64,000 nucleotides of DNA from Chiridota heheva (lineage: Eukaryota > Echinodermata > Holothuroidea > Apodida > Chiridotidae). Below the pieces are notes generated by a model, which saw only the letters and a program-made list of their open reading frames with translations, did no database searches and was not told where the DNA came from. Positions 23,500-35,900 of this stretch are shown here, piece after piece (position 1 is the stretch's first letter; the number at the start of each line of letters is the position of its first letter). The stretch spans positions 378,501-442,500 of the forward strand of contig JAIGNY010001834.1 in the NCBI GenBank assembly GCA_020152595.1. The letters run 5' to 3'. A program made the translations under genes and the position numbers.

Positions 23500-24720
23500 A
23501 TAACGACAACAACAAATAAGATTTATTATGCGCACATATTCATCCTAATGGATGCTCAAGGCGCCGTACATTTAAACATTACAAATTATACATGGACAAT
23601 AAAATATAACATAAATGAACAGTGATTTTAAATTATCTACATAATTGCATCACACATAAGATGGGTTTTTAGATTCTTTTTGAATGAGTCAACAGAACAA
23701 GACAACCTGATATCTGGATATGGAGTGGCAATCGATTCCATAGACACGGAGCTGAAATGGCAAATAATCTGTCACCCCATGTATGGTAGGATTTTGTTCA
23801 CATAAAATAAGTTTGATTACCAGAACAAAAAGGAACATCTAATTTCAGCAAGTTAGATATATAAACTGGGGCCCAACCATTTATCAATTTGTAAACAATA
23901 AGTAACATTTTGCACATGATGCAATGAGAAACTGCAAGCCAGTGCAAAATTTCAGGATGTGAGTTATGTGACATGTTTTCTTTGAGAGTTACAATCCGTG
24001 CAGCCGTGTTTTGAAGTTGTTGAAGACGATGAATCTGTTTAGGGCAATCCATGCAGCAAGGAATTTCCCATATCTAATCAAGACGTAATAAACGAATGTA
24101 CTATCTGTTCTGTCGCAGATCAATTGAGATATTTGTGCAATTTTCCAATGTTTCCGAATATGTAAAGATGCAGTGCGTGTGATATGAGAAATGTGACTAT
24201 CCATGCATGGTCCTGAAGGAGTCAAAAATAACCCCGAGATTGCGAGCTTTCACAGAGGACTCAACTTTCAACTTACCAATGATGATATTGGGTGATGAAA
24301 ACTTATAAGTTGTTGTCAAGATCCAAATAATAAAAACTCGGTTTTGTTATCATTGAGTTTTAAAAAGTTCTGTGTCATCCAAAAACGTATATCGGTTATG
24401 CAATCCTTTAAACATTTGATGGTAAGGTCATCCTGTTATTGTGAAGGTTTGAAGGCCAGATACAGTTGTGTCGTCAGCGTAAACATGATAGGATATATCA
24501 TATTTCAAAACAATGTTGCGGATGGGTAAAGTATAAATTGGAAACCACTGTGAACCAAGCACAGATCCTGTGGAACTGAGAAATCAAAGAAAACAGGTTC
24601 TGATATTGCATCTCCCACACACGTTGAGGTCTGTGAGATGGGTAAGACTTACACCATTTCAATGCAATGCCATGAATGTCAATATATTGATGTAACCGCG
24701 TCAGCAAAACATCTAAGATG
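23500..24720 (-). mobile_element. L2/CR1-like LINE fragment, reverse transcriptase C-terminal half and 3' end
   Basis: On the - strand, 24500-24707 encodes an RT palm-type segment (LLTRLHQYIDIHGIALKW, then SYPSHRPQRV). About 24000-24225 encodes DSHISHITRTASLHIR, the thumb-side segment. Positions 23798-24050 encode LQQLQNTAARIV and ILHWLAVSHCIMCKMLLIVY, the typical C-terminal block of L2/CR1-clade ORF2. The 3' region down to about 23500 has a GGCGCCTTGAGCATCC motif common at such LINE ends. Frameshifts and stops break the frame. The upstream end is lost in the satellite that starts near 24713. Confidence 0.8.
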
Positions 24721-25900
24721 CAACCCCATATGTCTTAGATGCAACCCCATCAGTCTTAGATGCAACCCCATCAGTCTTAGATGCAGCCCCATCAGTCTTA
24801 GATGCAACCCCATCAGTCTTAGATGCAACCCCCATCTGTCTTAGATGCAACCCCATCAGTCTTAGATCGACCCCATCAGTCTTAGATCGACCCCATCAGT
24901 CTTAGATCGACCCCCATCAGTCTTAGATCGACCCCCATCAGTCTTAGATCGACCCCCCATCAGTCTTAGATCGACCCCATCAGTCTTAGATCGACCCCCA
25001 TCAGTCTTAGATCGACCCCATCAGTCTTAGATCGACCCCATCAGTCTTAGATCGACCCCCATCAGTCTTAGATCGACCCCCATCAGTCTTAGATCGACCC
25101 CATCAGTCTTAGATGCGACCCCCATCAGTCTTAGATCGACCCCATCAGTCTTAGATGCCCCCATCAGTCTTAGATCGACCCCATCAGTCTTAGATCGACC
25201 CCCATCAGTCTTAGATCGACCCCCATCTGTCTTAGATGCAACCCCCATCTGTCTTAGATGCAACCCCCATCAGTCTAAGATGCAACCCCCCATCAGTCTA
25301 AGATGCAACCCCATCTTAGATGCAACCCCCATCAGTCTTAGATGCAACCCCATCTGTCTTAGATGCAACCCCCATCAGTCTAAGATGCAACCCCCATCAG
25401 TCTTAGATGCAACCCCATCAGTCTTAGATGCAACCCCACCTGTCTAAGATGCAACCCCCATCAGTCTTAGATGCAACCCCCATCAGTCTTAGATGCAACC
25501 CCCATCAGTCTAAGATGCAACCCCATCAGTCTTAGATGCAACCCCATCAGTCTTAGATGCAACCCCCATCTGTCTTAGATGCAACCCCATCAGTCTTAGA
25601 TGCAACCCCCATCAGTCTTAGATGCAACCCCCATCAGTCTTAGATGCAACCCCCATCTGTCTTAGATGCAACCCCCATCAGTCTTAGATGCGACCCCCAT
25701 CAGTCTTAGATGCGACCCCCATCAGTCTTAGATGCAACCCCCATCAGTCTTAGATGCAACCTCCATCAGTCTTAGATGCAACCTCCATCAGTCTTAGATG
25801 CAGCCCCATCAGTCTTAGATGCAACCCCCATCAGTCTTAGATGCAACCCCATCAGTCTTAGATGCAATCCCCATCAGTCTTAGATGCAACCCCCATAAAA
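24713..25900. repeat. ~21-bp satellite, roughly 56 copies, two sequence variants in blocks
   Basis: Every unit shares CCCCATCAGTCTTAGAT. Outer units continue GCAACCCC. A central block of about 18 units (about 24865-25230) continues CGACCCC. Units alternate between 20, 21 and 22 bp through the number of C residues, and scattered CTGTC and CTAAG variants also occur in short runs. The 25027-25263 open frame is just the repeat. Confidence 0.95.
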
Positions 25901-25959
25901 CAAGTAGCCGCAAAATAGTCTCAAGAGTTCCAGACGGTATATAAAGGATTATTTCAGAA

Positions 25960-26145
25960 ATAAAGGAAGTTCTTGAAAAGATCGGAAATGGAGGGGAGGT
26001 GTGATCTGGCATTCAAGTATATGGGACAGGTTAAGAGGATATGCTTGTTTGAGAGATCGGTGTTGCATGTAGGGCAGAGAGGAGCAGGGGAGCCGGAAAG
26101 TAGGTGAGAGAGGTGTGGCCGTGGCGGGTGATTACAACTTTCATC
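25960..26145 (-). mobile_element. RNase-H-type LINE fragment, C-terminal zinc-knuckle region
   Basis: The - strand encodes SGSPAPLCPTCNTDLSNKHI followed by LLTCPIYLNARSHLP, the CPxC...H...C tail found at the end of ORF2 in several LINE clades. The same family recurs at 41969, 45775 and 48935. The fragment lies between the 21-bp satellite and a fragment of the TTAA family. Confidence 0.75.
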
Positions 26146-26400
26146 AGATGTTAAATTATAATTAGATTCAGCTTTACTACTTTCTGACACACCCAATGGT
26201 TTTTAAGCCACTAAATCTCAGGAAAATATGATAGAATACATAAAGACTTTGAGGAATCTGATGCTGTGACATCACAACAACTGATTTCAGTCATTTCTGC
26301 ACAAATGATACAGAACTTAAATGTCTCATTAACAGATTAAGACTTGAATACTTTCTAACCATCTTCATATCTGATTAACTTGCTTGACCCCTGAACTCAA
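26145..26400 (-). mobile_element. Fragment of the TTAA inverted-repeat family
   Basis: Carries CAATGGTTTTTAAGCCACTAA, AATATGATAGAATACATAAAG and ends ACTTGCTTGACCCCTGAA, the central and right-hand parts of the family described at 21312-22122. Confidence 0.75.
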
Positions 26401-26479
26401 TGTACTTCAGAGCACCTACTGTACTTTAATCTGAATTACATAATGAATGGCAAAATGCTCAAGACATTGCATAGAAAAT

Positions 26480-26960
26480 TAAAGGTATATGGACAGGTAG
26501 CAACTACATGAGCTTATTAAATGGTTTGAAATGGACTAAAAACCATGAAAACAGCAGAACGTCCCATCAAAATCATTACCAATTGACCATTTTAAAACTC
26601 CAATACCAAATTAGCATAAATTGCACCATAATTTGTGACCTCAGCATGGGACATCTAGATCATGTTAACTTATTGTTTTTGGTCCTTCAAATATTTTGAA
26701 TAAGAGAAATTGGCTACAGTGAACACGAAATCAGATAATATTATAACCTTGACCTAAATTTCACAGTAGAATGCAATTTAAGAACGTTTGATATTTAAAA
26801 TTTGGGGATAAATTATCAAGAATTACATTAAAGAATGTTAGCTGTATTCCTGTTCATTCATCATTAGTTTTGTGCAATGCTGCTTTTTTTACTAACTTTG
26901 ACTTTTGTGACCATTTAAAGACCAATTTTGCTTAGAAGTTTTTCATCTGGGTAAAAAGTC
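26480..26960 (+). repeat. Dispersed ~480-bp repeat, copy A (copy B at 29165)
   Basis: Shares ATGGACAGGTAGCAA, TTTGTGACCTCAGCATGGGAC, GTTAACTTATTGTTTTT, and GTGACCATTTAAAGAC with 29165-29700. No coding capacity; superfamily unknown. Confidence 0.75.
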
Positions 26961-28460
26961 TTTATCTGTCCATGTACCTTTATGAAATTAAACAATGATT
27001 GGCAATATGCTAACAAGACATTGCATAGAATATTGAATACTACCTGTGACAAAATGCACTAAGTCTTCTAAAACTAATAAACATGAGCAAAGCTTAAAGT
27101 TTCTTTTCATGACAAGAGTTATATTTTCGGTATCTTTGTAATGTAGACACACTTTGTAATGGCCGCAACCCTACTATAACTTCAACATTGTAAGTATATG
27201 AAACACTTCCTATAATTCAGAACTCTTATAACAAGTCAGCCTTATAGATAGACCTTTTCAAATCTGGAGTGGCAATTTAAAGAAAACTTATTAAATTAAT
27301 GTCACATGGGCAAAATTCACCTGTCCATAATGGACCAATCCAGACCCCTAGCTCAATTTAAAAAGGGACAGATAGCTAGACTTGTTGAGGGGCACGACAC
27401 ATTACTGCGCGTATGAAGTGCTGCATCTTTTCGGCATGGAATCCAGGGGCCCCCTTAAGGCTCAATCACCTAGTGAAGAAGCTCTGGAACTTTAGCTATC
27501 ATACATCTCGGAATGAATATTCTGACTGACAAGGACCAGTCATTAGGTAAACAGGACAATTGCTTACTATGCTATCATTCTGTGTTCTGTATTCATGTAA
27601 GGTTTTTCATTTAAAAAAATAATAATTCAATCTAAAAAAAATGTTTCACCTTTTTATCTCATGGAGGGCAGGACGAACCCCAGGAAAGAAGGGCAGACCC
27701 ACAGAGGGGTGGGGCGGGCCACCCCTGTGAAACAGCAAAGCTCGGGGTCTGCAATTGTATACTGGAGGAATCTTATCGACCAATCAAATGGTGGGGAATA
27801 TTGACAGTCTGCACAATTCACACACGGTATGAAGTGTATTAAATAATGCTTTCAAACGCACACATCACTTGTGCGTTATACATGAAAGTAATATGCGCAC
27901 GCATTGCTGCTTACAAAATATTCCTAACAAAACTGCAGCTGATTGGCTGGGTAAAAAAAGGAAAATTTCCTCCAGCAGTTGATTTGTTGAAGTACTGAAG
28001 AAATCACGCTCGGCCAAAATCAGTTTGAAAAGGTCTATACTATTTCATTCCTTCTTACTTCAAGGGATATGGAGATGAGGCAAAATGAAATCAATTGCTT
28101 TAAATCTAACAAAAGCCATGAAAGTATTAACAAAATCAGCAAAATTGGTTGAAATAGACTATTTTACAATTTTTTGAATTTGAAGACCTACTAGTAAATT
28201 TATACAATTCTATTTTGTAAATAAGTGACATCACCAAGAGAAACCCTACAAATTATATTAATTAAATCTTATCTTTTAATCCTTCGCCAACTTGCGGTTG
28301 AATATGACTAAGAAATATTGACGCATATTCAACATACCCTCAATCACATTTGAGCAGAAGAGAGCGGTCTGCTGATTTTCAGTAACTAAAATTTATATAT
28401 TAGGCCAGAAATTAAAAGAAATTAAAAATATTTCAGACTCCGATGAAACTTTTTGCTGTG
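26961..28460. other. Gene-free stretch with a short dispersed repeat
   Basis: No exon recognised. Positions 27768-27905 (ATCTTATCGACCAATCAAA...GTGCGTTATACATGAAAG) recur in diverged form at 45256-45385. Confidence 0.45.
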
Positions 28461-28535
28461 TTATGGTTTCATTAAGGTACATGTATGGACAGGTAGCAAT
28501 AACAGGAGCTTAAATAATGTAAAACATACTAAGAA

Positions 28536-29131
28536 GTAATGCTGTCACAACATGGCTCCATTACGTATCGATTATCGTGGAGAAAAATATCGCGATATAT
28601 CGTAGCATCGTGAAACTTTTCAATAAAACTGACTCAAGACACAAATTGTTAATATCACTTACGTTATATGATCATGAAGTTACAATTAACTCCATGATAT
28701 GATGAACGCAATTTTTTTTAAAAATTTAAATCATTATTATTTGCAGATCTAGCAGACGACATGATCGCGTGACTATTACGTTCATCCAGATCACGCACGT
28801 GTTTGGTAATTCAGCCAATGTGACCATGAATCATCGAAGTGAGAGCCTGAGTGGCACATTCTAGACCAATTTTTGCCAACTTACATCGGCGCGTGCCAGT
28901 GTGTGGTGACAAAGCACGATTTTTAATAAGTTGTTTTTACGTTTCACGATTACTTTACAAGTTTTAATGGCCTAAACTTGACTTTTGGATTAAGTACTGT
29001 AACGTTAGAATTGTAGCGTACAAAGTACGCGAACATTTTTTACTTGAGTATTAGTTTTTGGTGTAGCAAGAAGCATATTTCAAGTCGTGGGAAAAGAGAT
29101 ATCGCGATAATCGATATGTCATGACAGCACT
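28536..29131. mobile_element. hAT-like non-autonomous transposon with 8-bp target duplication
   Basis: Flanked by ACTAAGAA at 28528-28535 and 29132-29139. The left end reads TAATGCTGTCA and the right end reads AGTGCTGTCA in reverse complement. Further inside, both ends carry ATCGATTATCG and ATATCGCGATAT. An uninterrupted paralogue of the target, CATACTAAGAACCATGCAAA, is present at 29226-29245, which supports the insertion point. No transposase frame is present. Confidence 0.75.
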
Positions 29132-29164
29132 ACTAAGAACCATGCAAAGAGCACACAGTCCCAT

Positions 29165-29700
29165 CTTTTCATTAAGGTACATGAATGGATAGATAGCAAT
29201 AACAGGAGCTTAAGTGGTGTAAAACATACTAAGAACCATGCAAACAGCACAGTCCTATCAATCCGGTTCAAAATTCACCATTTTACAGCATTTAAAATTT
29301 GGAGACCTAATTAGCATAACTTGTGCAATATTTTGTGACCTCAGAATGGGACAACTAGAAAAATACTCATGTTAACTCATTGTTTTTCAGTCCTTCCCTT
29401 AACTATTTTGAATGGGAGAAGTTGGCCATAGTGACAGGAAATTGCATATTATTTCAACTATGACCCAGTTTTAGCTGTAGAATGAAATTTGAGAACCTTT
29501 GATATTTGAAATTTGGGAGAAAAATATAAAAATAATAATAAATAAATGTAGCTGCATTCCTCTTCATTCATCATCACTTTTGCATATGCTGAAATTTTTT
29601 GACAAACTTTGATTTGTCAAAACTACTAACATAATATAAGCGCTATTGTGACCATTTAAAGACTTTTCTGCTCAGAATTTAATGCTCTTTCTTCCAGGTA
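29165..29700 (+). repeat. Dispersed ~500-bp repeat, copy B
   Basis: Homologous to 26480-26960. Its first part also matches 28470-28535, the host sequence into which the element at 28536-29131 inserted. It ends about 90 bp from the last TAF5L exon. Confidence 0.75.
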
Positions 29701-29790
29701 AAGAAGATGTACCTTTAAGCTCAGGTTGTTTGCTACCTTTCCAAGATCTTTAACTGGAAGACTAAACAGCCGCTACAAACACACACATGG

Positions 29791-29923
29791 TCACGTTTGC
29801 ACCACTCCTCCAATTGCAGTAATGAGGTTGTTCTTTTCAAACTGTAGATGATGGATGACGGTGGACTTGGTAGAAAAATGCTTCATCAGCTCAGGTGACG
29901 TGCCAGCAATTGGAGTCTCAGTT
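29791..29923 (-). CDS. TAF5L: TAF5L exon 14 (C terminus and stop)
   Basis: 133 nt from acceptor TCTCAACAG to TGA at 29791-29793. It encodes TETPIAGTSPELMKHFSTKS then TVIHHLQFEKNNLITAIGG and VVQT. HHLQF...NL.TA.G corresponds to the closing strand of the propeller in TAF5/TAF5L proteins. The polyadenylation site was not identified. Confidence 0.92.
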
Positions 29924-32900
29924 CTGTTGAGAGAAAAAAAAAAGGCAAAATGTATATCCTAATAAACAAATATAACCTTTTAATGACACAATACTGGCCA
30001 ACGAGAGTGCAAAATGAAGACATACCATGGCAATCATGGACAGAGGCCCTCAATGACATAGATGGAGATGGCACGGTCATGTGCTGAGGATGAAAACCAT
30101 TTAATTGCCAGCACAGCATCAAATTGGCAATCATGGGCAGAGGCCCTCGATGGCACAGTCATGTGCTGAGGATGTAAACCATTTAATTGCCAGCACAGCA
30201 TCAAATTGGACGTGAATTTGTTTTTTCGCAAACAGGATAGCAGTAGCATAAATTTTCTCTTGCCTGATGGGCTGGACCCTAATCCTAACTGAACTGCTGA
30301 GAGCGAAAGAAAGGAATTGGGCTTTAATTCGTGGATGGAAGCTAGACAGGGTAAGATGGAGGAGATTGTAATCCTCACATTCCTAACAATTGTTTTTTTA
30401 AAGAAAATTAATATAACATTTTACTATTTGAAACATTTTCCCTCAAACTTTCTTCAAGCAGTAAATTTCAATTACCCTTACCGGATTCTGTTTTACTATA
30501 TTCCTAATATATCTAATGGTTTTTAAGACACAAAACTGCAGGACAAAATATGATAGAATATATCAAACCTTTGAGGAATTTGAGGCTGTGATGTCACAAA
30601 GTCTGGTTTCAGTCCTATCTACACAAACGATACCAAACTTTCAACTTAAATATCTCCTAAACGGAATAAGATTTTTGTATGCTTTCTTCACCACTTTGTT
30701 CCTTTTGAAGTCCTCTTTCATATAAGATGGACATGCTTGACTTCTGACCTGATCCTTTAAAACAAAATAATGATTCAACAGCAACTAAAACTCACGCTTT
30801 TAGGGAGAAGTTCTTTCTCATGTCCCAGATCCTGATAGTGTTGTCCAGACCACCAGATGCCAGCATGCTACAATCTTGACTGAAAGACAGCCCATAGACA
30901 CTGTCCCCGTGACCTCTGAACTCCTTGACGACACTTCCTGAACCAAGGTCCCACACTTTTATTCTTCTGTCTTCCCCTACAAACAAAGAAGTGGATCAAA
31001 TAAATCAGTCTACGGCCATTTTATTGACATGCAAATTATAGGTATGGTCTTTGAAGTAGCAATGTAGCAATTTCTATATTGGTCGAGAGAGTATTCAAAT
31101 CTGAGCATTAGTTTGTGAATTTTGAAAATAGCACTAAATAGTTTTCGAGTTGGAAAATTTGTGATGTACAACCAAGCAGACAGCTCAAAATCTTTACAAA
31201 ACTCCATTAAGAATTTTTGGCCCGTAGACCCTTCCAACCCGACACCCCCGAATTTCTCAAAATCAGGGGTAATCCACACTATTCAACTCGAGAGACTCTT
31301 CACAATTCATTGACTAGCATCCAGCTATTGTTACACCATACACAACACAGGGGTATGTACAGTATACCTTCTAAACTGATAACATCTTCATAGTCTATTC
31401 ACAGTTCACTTGTTAGGAACCAGATACTGTTACACTGTACACAATAGGTCATTTATCTTGGGCTCAAGCTACATACTGTAACTGCTGTTCAGTGATACGA
31501 ATTGGATTAGTACTTGGCAGAGCCTTAATGAAGATATACATTATATGCTTGAGAGGACTTTGTGCAAAACCCATGAATGACTGATAGACCATTCTTCATA
31601 AGGATGGTTATTTCATTATGTCCGTCAAATTTCTTTCCTAAATCTCAGTCACTGAAAATGATAAGAAATTCTATTCCTATTAGAATTTTATCAGGCATAG
31701 CAAAAGAGTTATAGCTTATTCCTGTTTTAAGATCAAGTTGTTCCTACCTGGCCATAAATCATAAATCAAAATGCAATTGCATTTGGAGGTACAATGCAGA
31801 AGGAAACTTCATTTCAGTAACTCAACCAGAACCAAAAGGTTTTGTGGTTCCGAGGCTTTTTCATAAGCAGATTGATTTGCAAAATTTGTATTAACTGTCA
31901 TGTCAGTGCATATCATGAAATATTTGTTCCATCATATCTATTCATAAGCCACACCCACCATGCAAATCACTATAAAATTTGACATTAGCATTTGCACCAT
32001 AATTAAAAACATTATAAAAGCAAGTATGATGCAAAAAATGGTTGCTCATTTTCCTATTTCAAGAATTTTTCGTAAGCCCCGCCTACTAATTAATACTCAT
32101 GACATCTCTACCACAATATTAGAACATATATACAACCCATGATTCATCTGTGTACGACATATGGCATGAATTCCATATATCGAATTATATATATACCATG
32201 GCTTATCTGGGTACCAAATATGACATGAATCCAGTTTACCATTCTTGAGATACCGTGTTTACAAGTTCTTCTCAGCAAAATCATATTGAGCCCCGCCTAC
32301 TATGCATATTATTGAAATTCAATGTATTTCATCATAAACATGTACACACCAGCTAACATCATAATTAAACCAAATATGAAACAAAACAGACATGTGGTTG
32401 TTTAAAATAATAAATAATGAATTAATAAATATGAATATTTTATGCCCTGCCTACTCATTAATATGCATGACATCACCATAAAAAACAACATGGCACATCT
32501 ACTTTGGGCTATATATGGGCTATATGTGTATCACATATGACATGAATCCAGTAAATGGTTCTTGAGGCATCGTGTTTACAAGCTGGCCATCACATACATA
32601 CATACACACACCCATACACACATGCCATCATGACCGCATAGGTTCCTGATGCAATCGCATCGAGAAAAAAATTGTTCTTACCTGCAGAAGCTAAGTAGTT
32701 TCCATCAGGGGAGAAGGCAAGAGTTAAAACAGTACTCTGAAATGAAAAAAACAAACAAAAACATTTCATGTATGAAATTTAAGTATGAAAAGGTTTTGAT
32801 AACATTTCTGAACTGTAAGCGTACCTTTTCTTATCCTCTCTGCAATAACACGAGCAAGTTTACTTTGCAAGCACACACTTTGGTACTACAAAAAGCATAA

Positions 32901-35900
32901 ATGTTACTCCATTACATCTTAATTTATTACCCCCTCCCCCTTCCCCCTCCCGTCTCTTTCCCAGATAAAGTAGCAAACTCATTTCAAAGTACTTGTCATT
33001 TTCTATAAAGCTCTTTATAAACAAGCGCACAACAACATTACACATTAAAACTTAGTCCAACATACTTAAAGAGTTGAAAGGTTGCTAGAAGTGACTCAGG
33101 GCCTCAGAGAAAACTTTTCTTGATTTTAAAGATTTATCAAATCCCCTGATTGGTTAATTCATAATAACATGAATATTCATCTTACCCTAAGTCCTATTAA
33201 GAGCCTCACTGATTTAGCTTCTGTAAAATCCAAAAGTCTTATGGACTTGTCGTTTCAGCCGAACCCACTGATTGGTTACTTCATAATGACATGAATATTC
33301 ATCTTACCCTGTGTCCTGTTAACAGCCTCACTTCTGTGATATTCAAAAGTCTTATGGACTTGTCGTTTGAGCCAAACCCACTGATTGCTTAATTCGCAAT
33401 GACATGAATATTCATCTTACCCTGTGTCCTGTTAACAGTCTCGCTAATTTAGCTTCTGTGATATCCAAGTCTTATGGACTTGTCGTTTGAGCCACACCCA
33501 CTGATTGGTTAATTCATAATGACATGAATATTCATCTTACCCTGTGTCCTGTTAACAGCCTCACTGATTTAGCTTCTGTGATATCCCACAGTCTGATGGA
33601 CTTGTCGTTTGATCCTGTGGCTAAATATTTACAGTTAGGATGAAATCGAACACACTGAAAAGAGAAAACAGCAACTTGATCAATTTTTGGATTATCAGTA
33701 TTCATCATCTTATAAGCATACAATCCACACAGCGTTTCAAGGATCCAAAACAAGATGATACCACTCTACTCAGATAGATATCCTTCAATCCGTGTATTTG
33801 TTTATAAGTGTTACTTATTCTTTGTCAAACTTAATTCATCCTGTCTACTCAACTAACTTTGTGTTCTTATAGTGTGAAGTTCCCCCTTAAACAAATATGC
33901 TGCATGATTAAAAAAAAAAATTTACATCAAGAAAATATCAATCTTTTGGTCATTTCTCACTAATTTGCATAATGACTATTACAGTAAACCCTCAACATTA
34001 TAATGCTGCATAATAGCCAACTACAAACTGCTTTTAAAAAAGACTTTCCCTATTTTATTGTTTTATGATAGCTTTTAAAGTAACAGAGCTAATAAGACTA
34101 GATGTCCATAAAACAGTGATACTTTGTGAGTTCCTTTAAAGGAGCACTAGACCGACATGTGAGGGTGCATTTATTTTGGGTCCCCCCAAAATTGAATGCT
34201 TATATAGTATGCAACTGTATGGTAATTTTCTGGTTAATATGAATATTCAAGTCTCCTTTACAATCATGTAGTCTGTGGAATATGGAGGCATGAATTTTAG
34301 CAATCTATTGTGGATAATATATCTATGAAATTCACAAAAACGAATGCCCTTACTTTTCGGTCTAATGATCCTTTAAATCAAACTTACATCAACATCCATG
34401 AGATGACCACAAAGAATTCTCAAAGGAAAGGTTCTTTCCAGGGTCCATAACCGGGCAGTATGGTCCTTAGATGCTGTGGCAAAGAATAGACTAAATGGAC
34501 TCACGTCCAGGTCCCAGATGGGATAATTGTGGCCCTTATAAAGGGCAATATTTGTCCAGGTGAGCTTGCTCCAGGCTCGAACTGAAAGGGGAGAAAACGA
34601 ATTAGAAACAGCGGCAGAATCTTTGATGGGTTTAATTACAGACCTGCCAACCTTTAGAATCACCAAACTGTATTCTGGAACTACATAAGCTGTATTTTTG
34701 ATAAAAAAAACTGTACTCTTCAAAGAAAATGTACAAAACAAAGATTTAGTGGCTGAAAAAAAATTACCACTGTACTTTCAGTTTCTCTTATTGTACGAAT
34801 CTGAATCTGAATCGATTAAGTTAGGAAAATCAATCCTTCAATAGGACACGAACGCCAACCGAGCGTAAAAAGTATAAGTGAAAAAAAATTTAAAAAATAT
34901 ATTAAAATAAATAAATCGTATTTTGGTGCCAAAACACGTACAATCGTATTCTCAACATTTTCTTGTATTAAATACGGTAAAATCGTACTAGTTGGCAGGT
35001 CTGTAATTACAGAAACATTCAGAATACAGAGCATCAATGTGAACCACCACCATCTGCTTGTAGCTAAAAAATACCACTACACTGAGGTTGCTTACCTCGT
35101 GCAGCTGACCGCAACAATCATATTCAGGCAGACATACTTTTATTTACATGTCATACAACCAGTTTTATGGTAAAAATGTGTTACATATTTACAAAGTTCT
35201 TAAAGAACATAATTTTACTCACGGACAACCAGAAATACAGCGGTCATTGCCAAGTGGACAAGTTACCTTCAGGGAGATTGATCAATTTCTGCCTTTAAAG
35301 ACCGCTATTATCCTCCTTTTCAAAAACTTTTTTTTAATTCTAGTTTTTAGGGATCACATAGTTTCAATGTATAGAATATACAATACTATTGCATCTAGCT
35401 ATTACCAGCACAATTACTCAACAACTATGAAAAGGAAGATTTTGAATTCTTTTGTCGCTAGAAGCATCTGATTGTTATATTTATGCAGCTTGGTCAATTA
35501 TCCTCAGAGAAATATCAAATTAACTATTTTTACCTGTTGCGTCTTCTGAGCATGTTAAAAGGACACTTGAATCTGGCACAAAATTACAGCTATACACAGG
35601 CCCCGAGTGACCTCGTAAAGTTCTGCTCTCTGACCCCGATCTGTGAAAAGATGGAAAATCAAAACACTAAAAGAAGAAACTAACAAAAATCATGGTAACC
35701 CCTTGCAATGTCTGATAAAAGTGTCAAAATGAGTTTCTGCCAAGTGCATTATGCAAGTTTCAAATTGTAATTAGCTATTCTGAAATGAGTTTCGATTAGC
35801 TATTATGATTGCATTTGATTAGCAGTTATTGTGATTCAAATTGTGATTAGCTATATGATTAAGTTTAATATTTTCTATTTGTTCTAATTTATCCTATGAA

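Noticed and set aside
33180-33535. Alternative WD40 exons giving extra propeller blades
   Set aside because: The copies lack an AG acceptor and the first third of the exon, and they carry indels in the RLWD codons.
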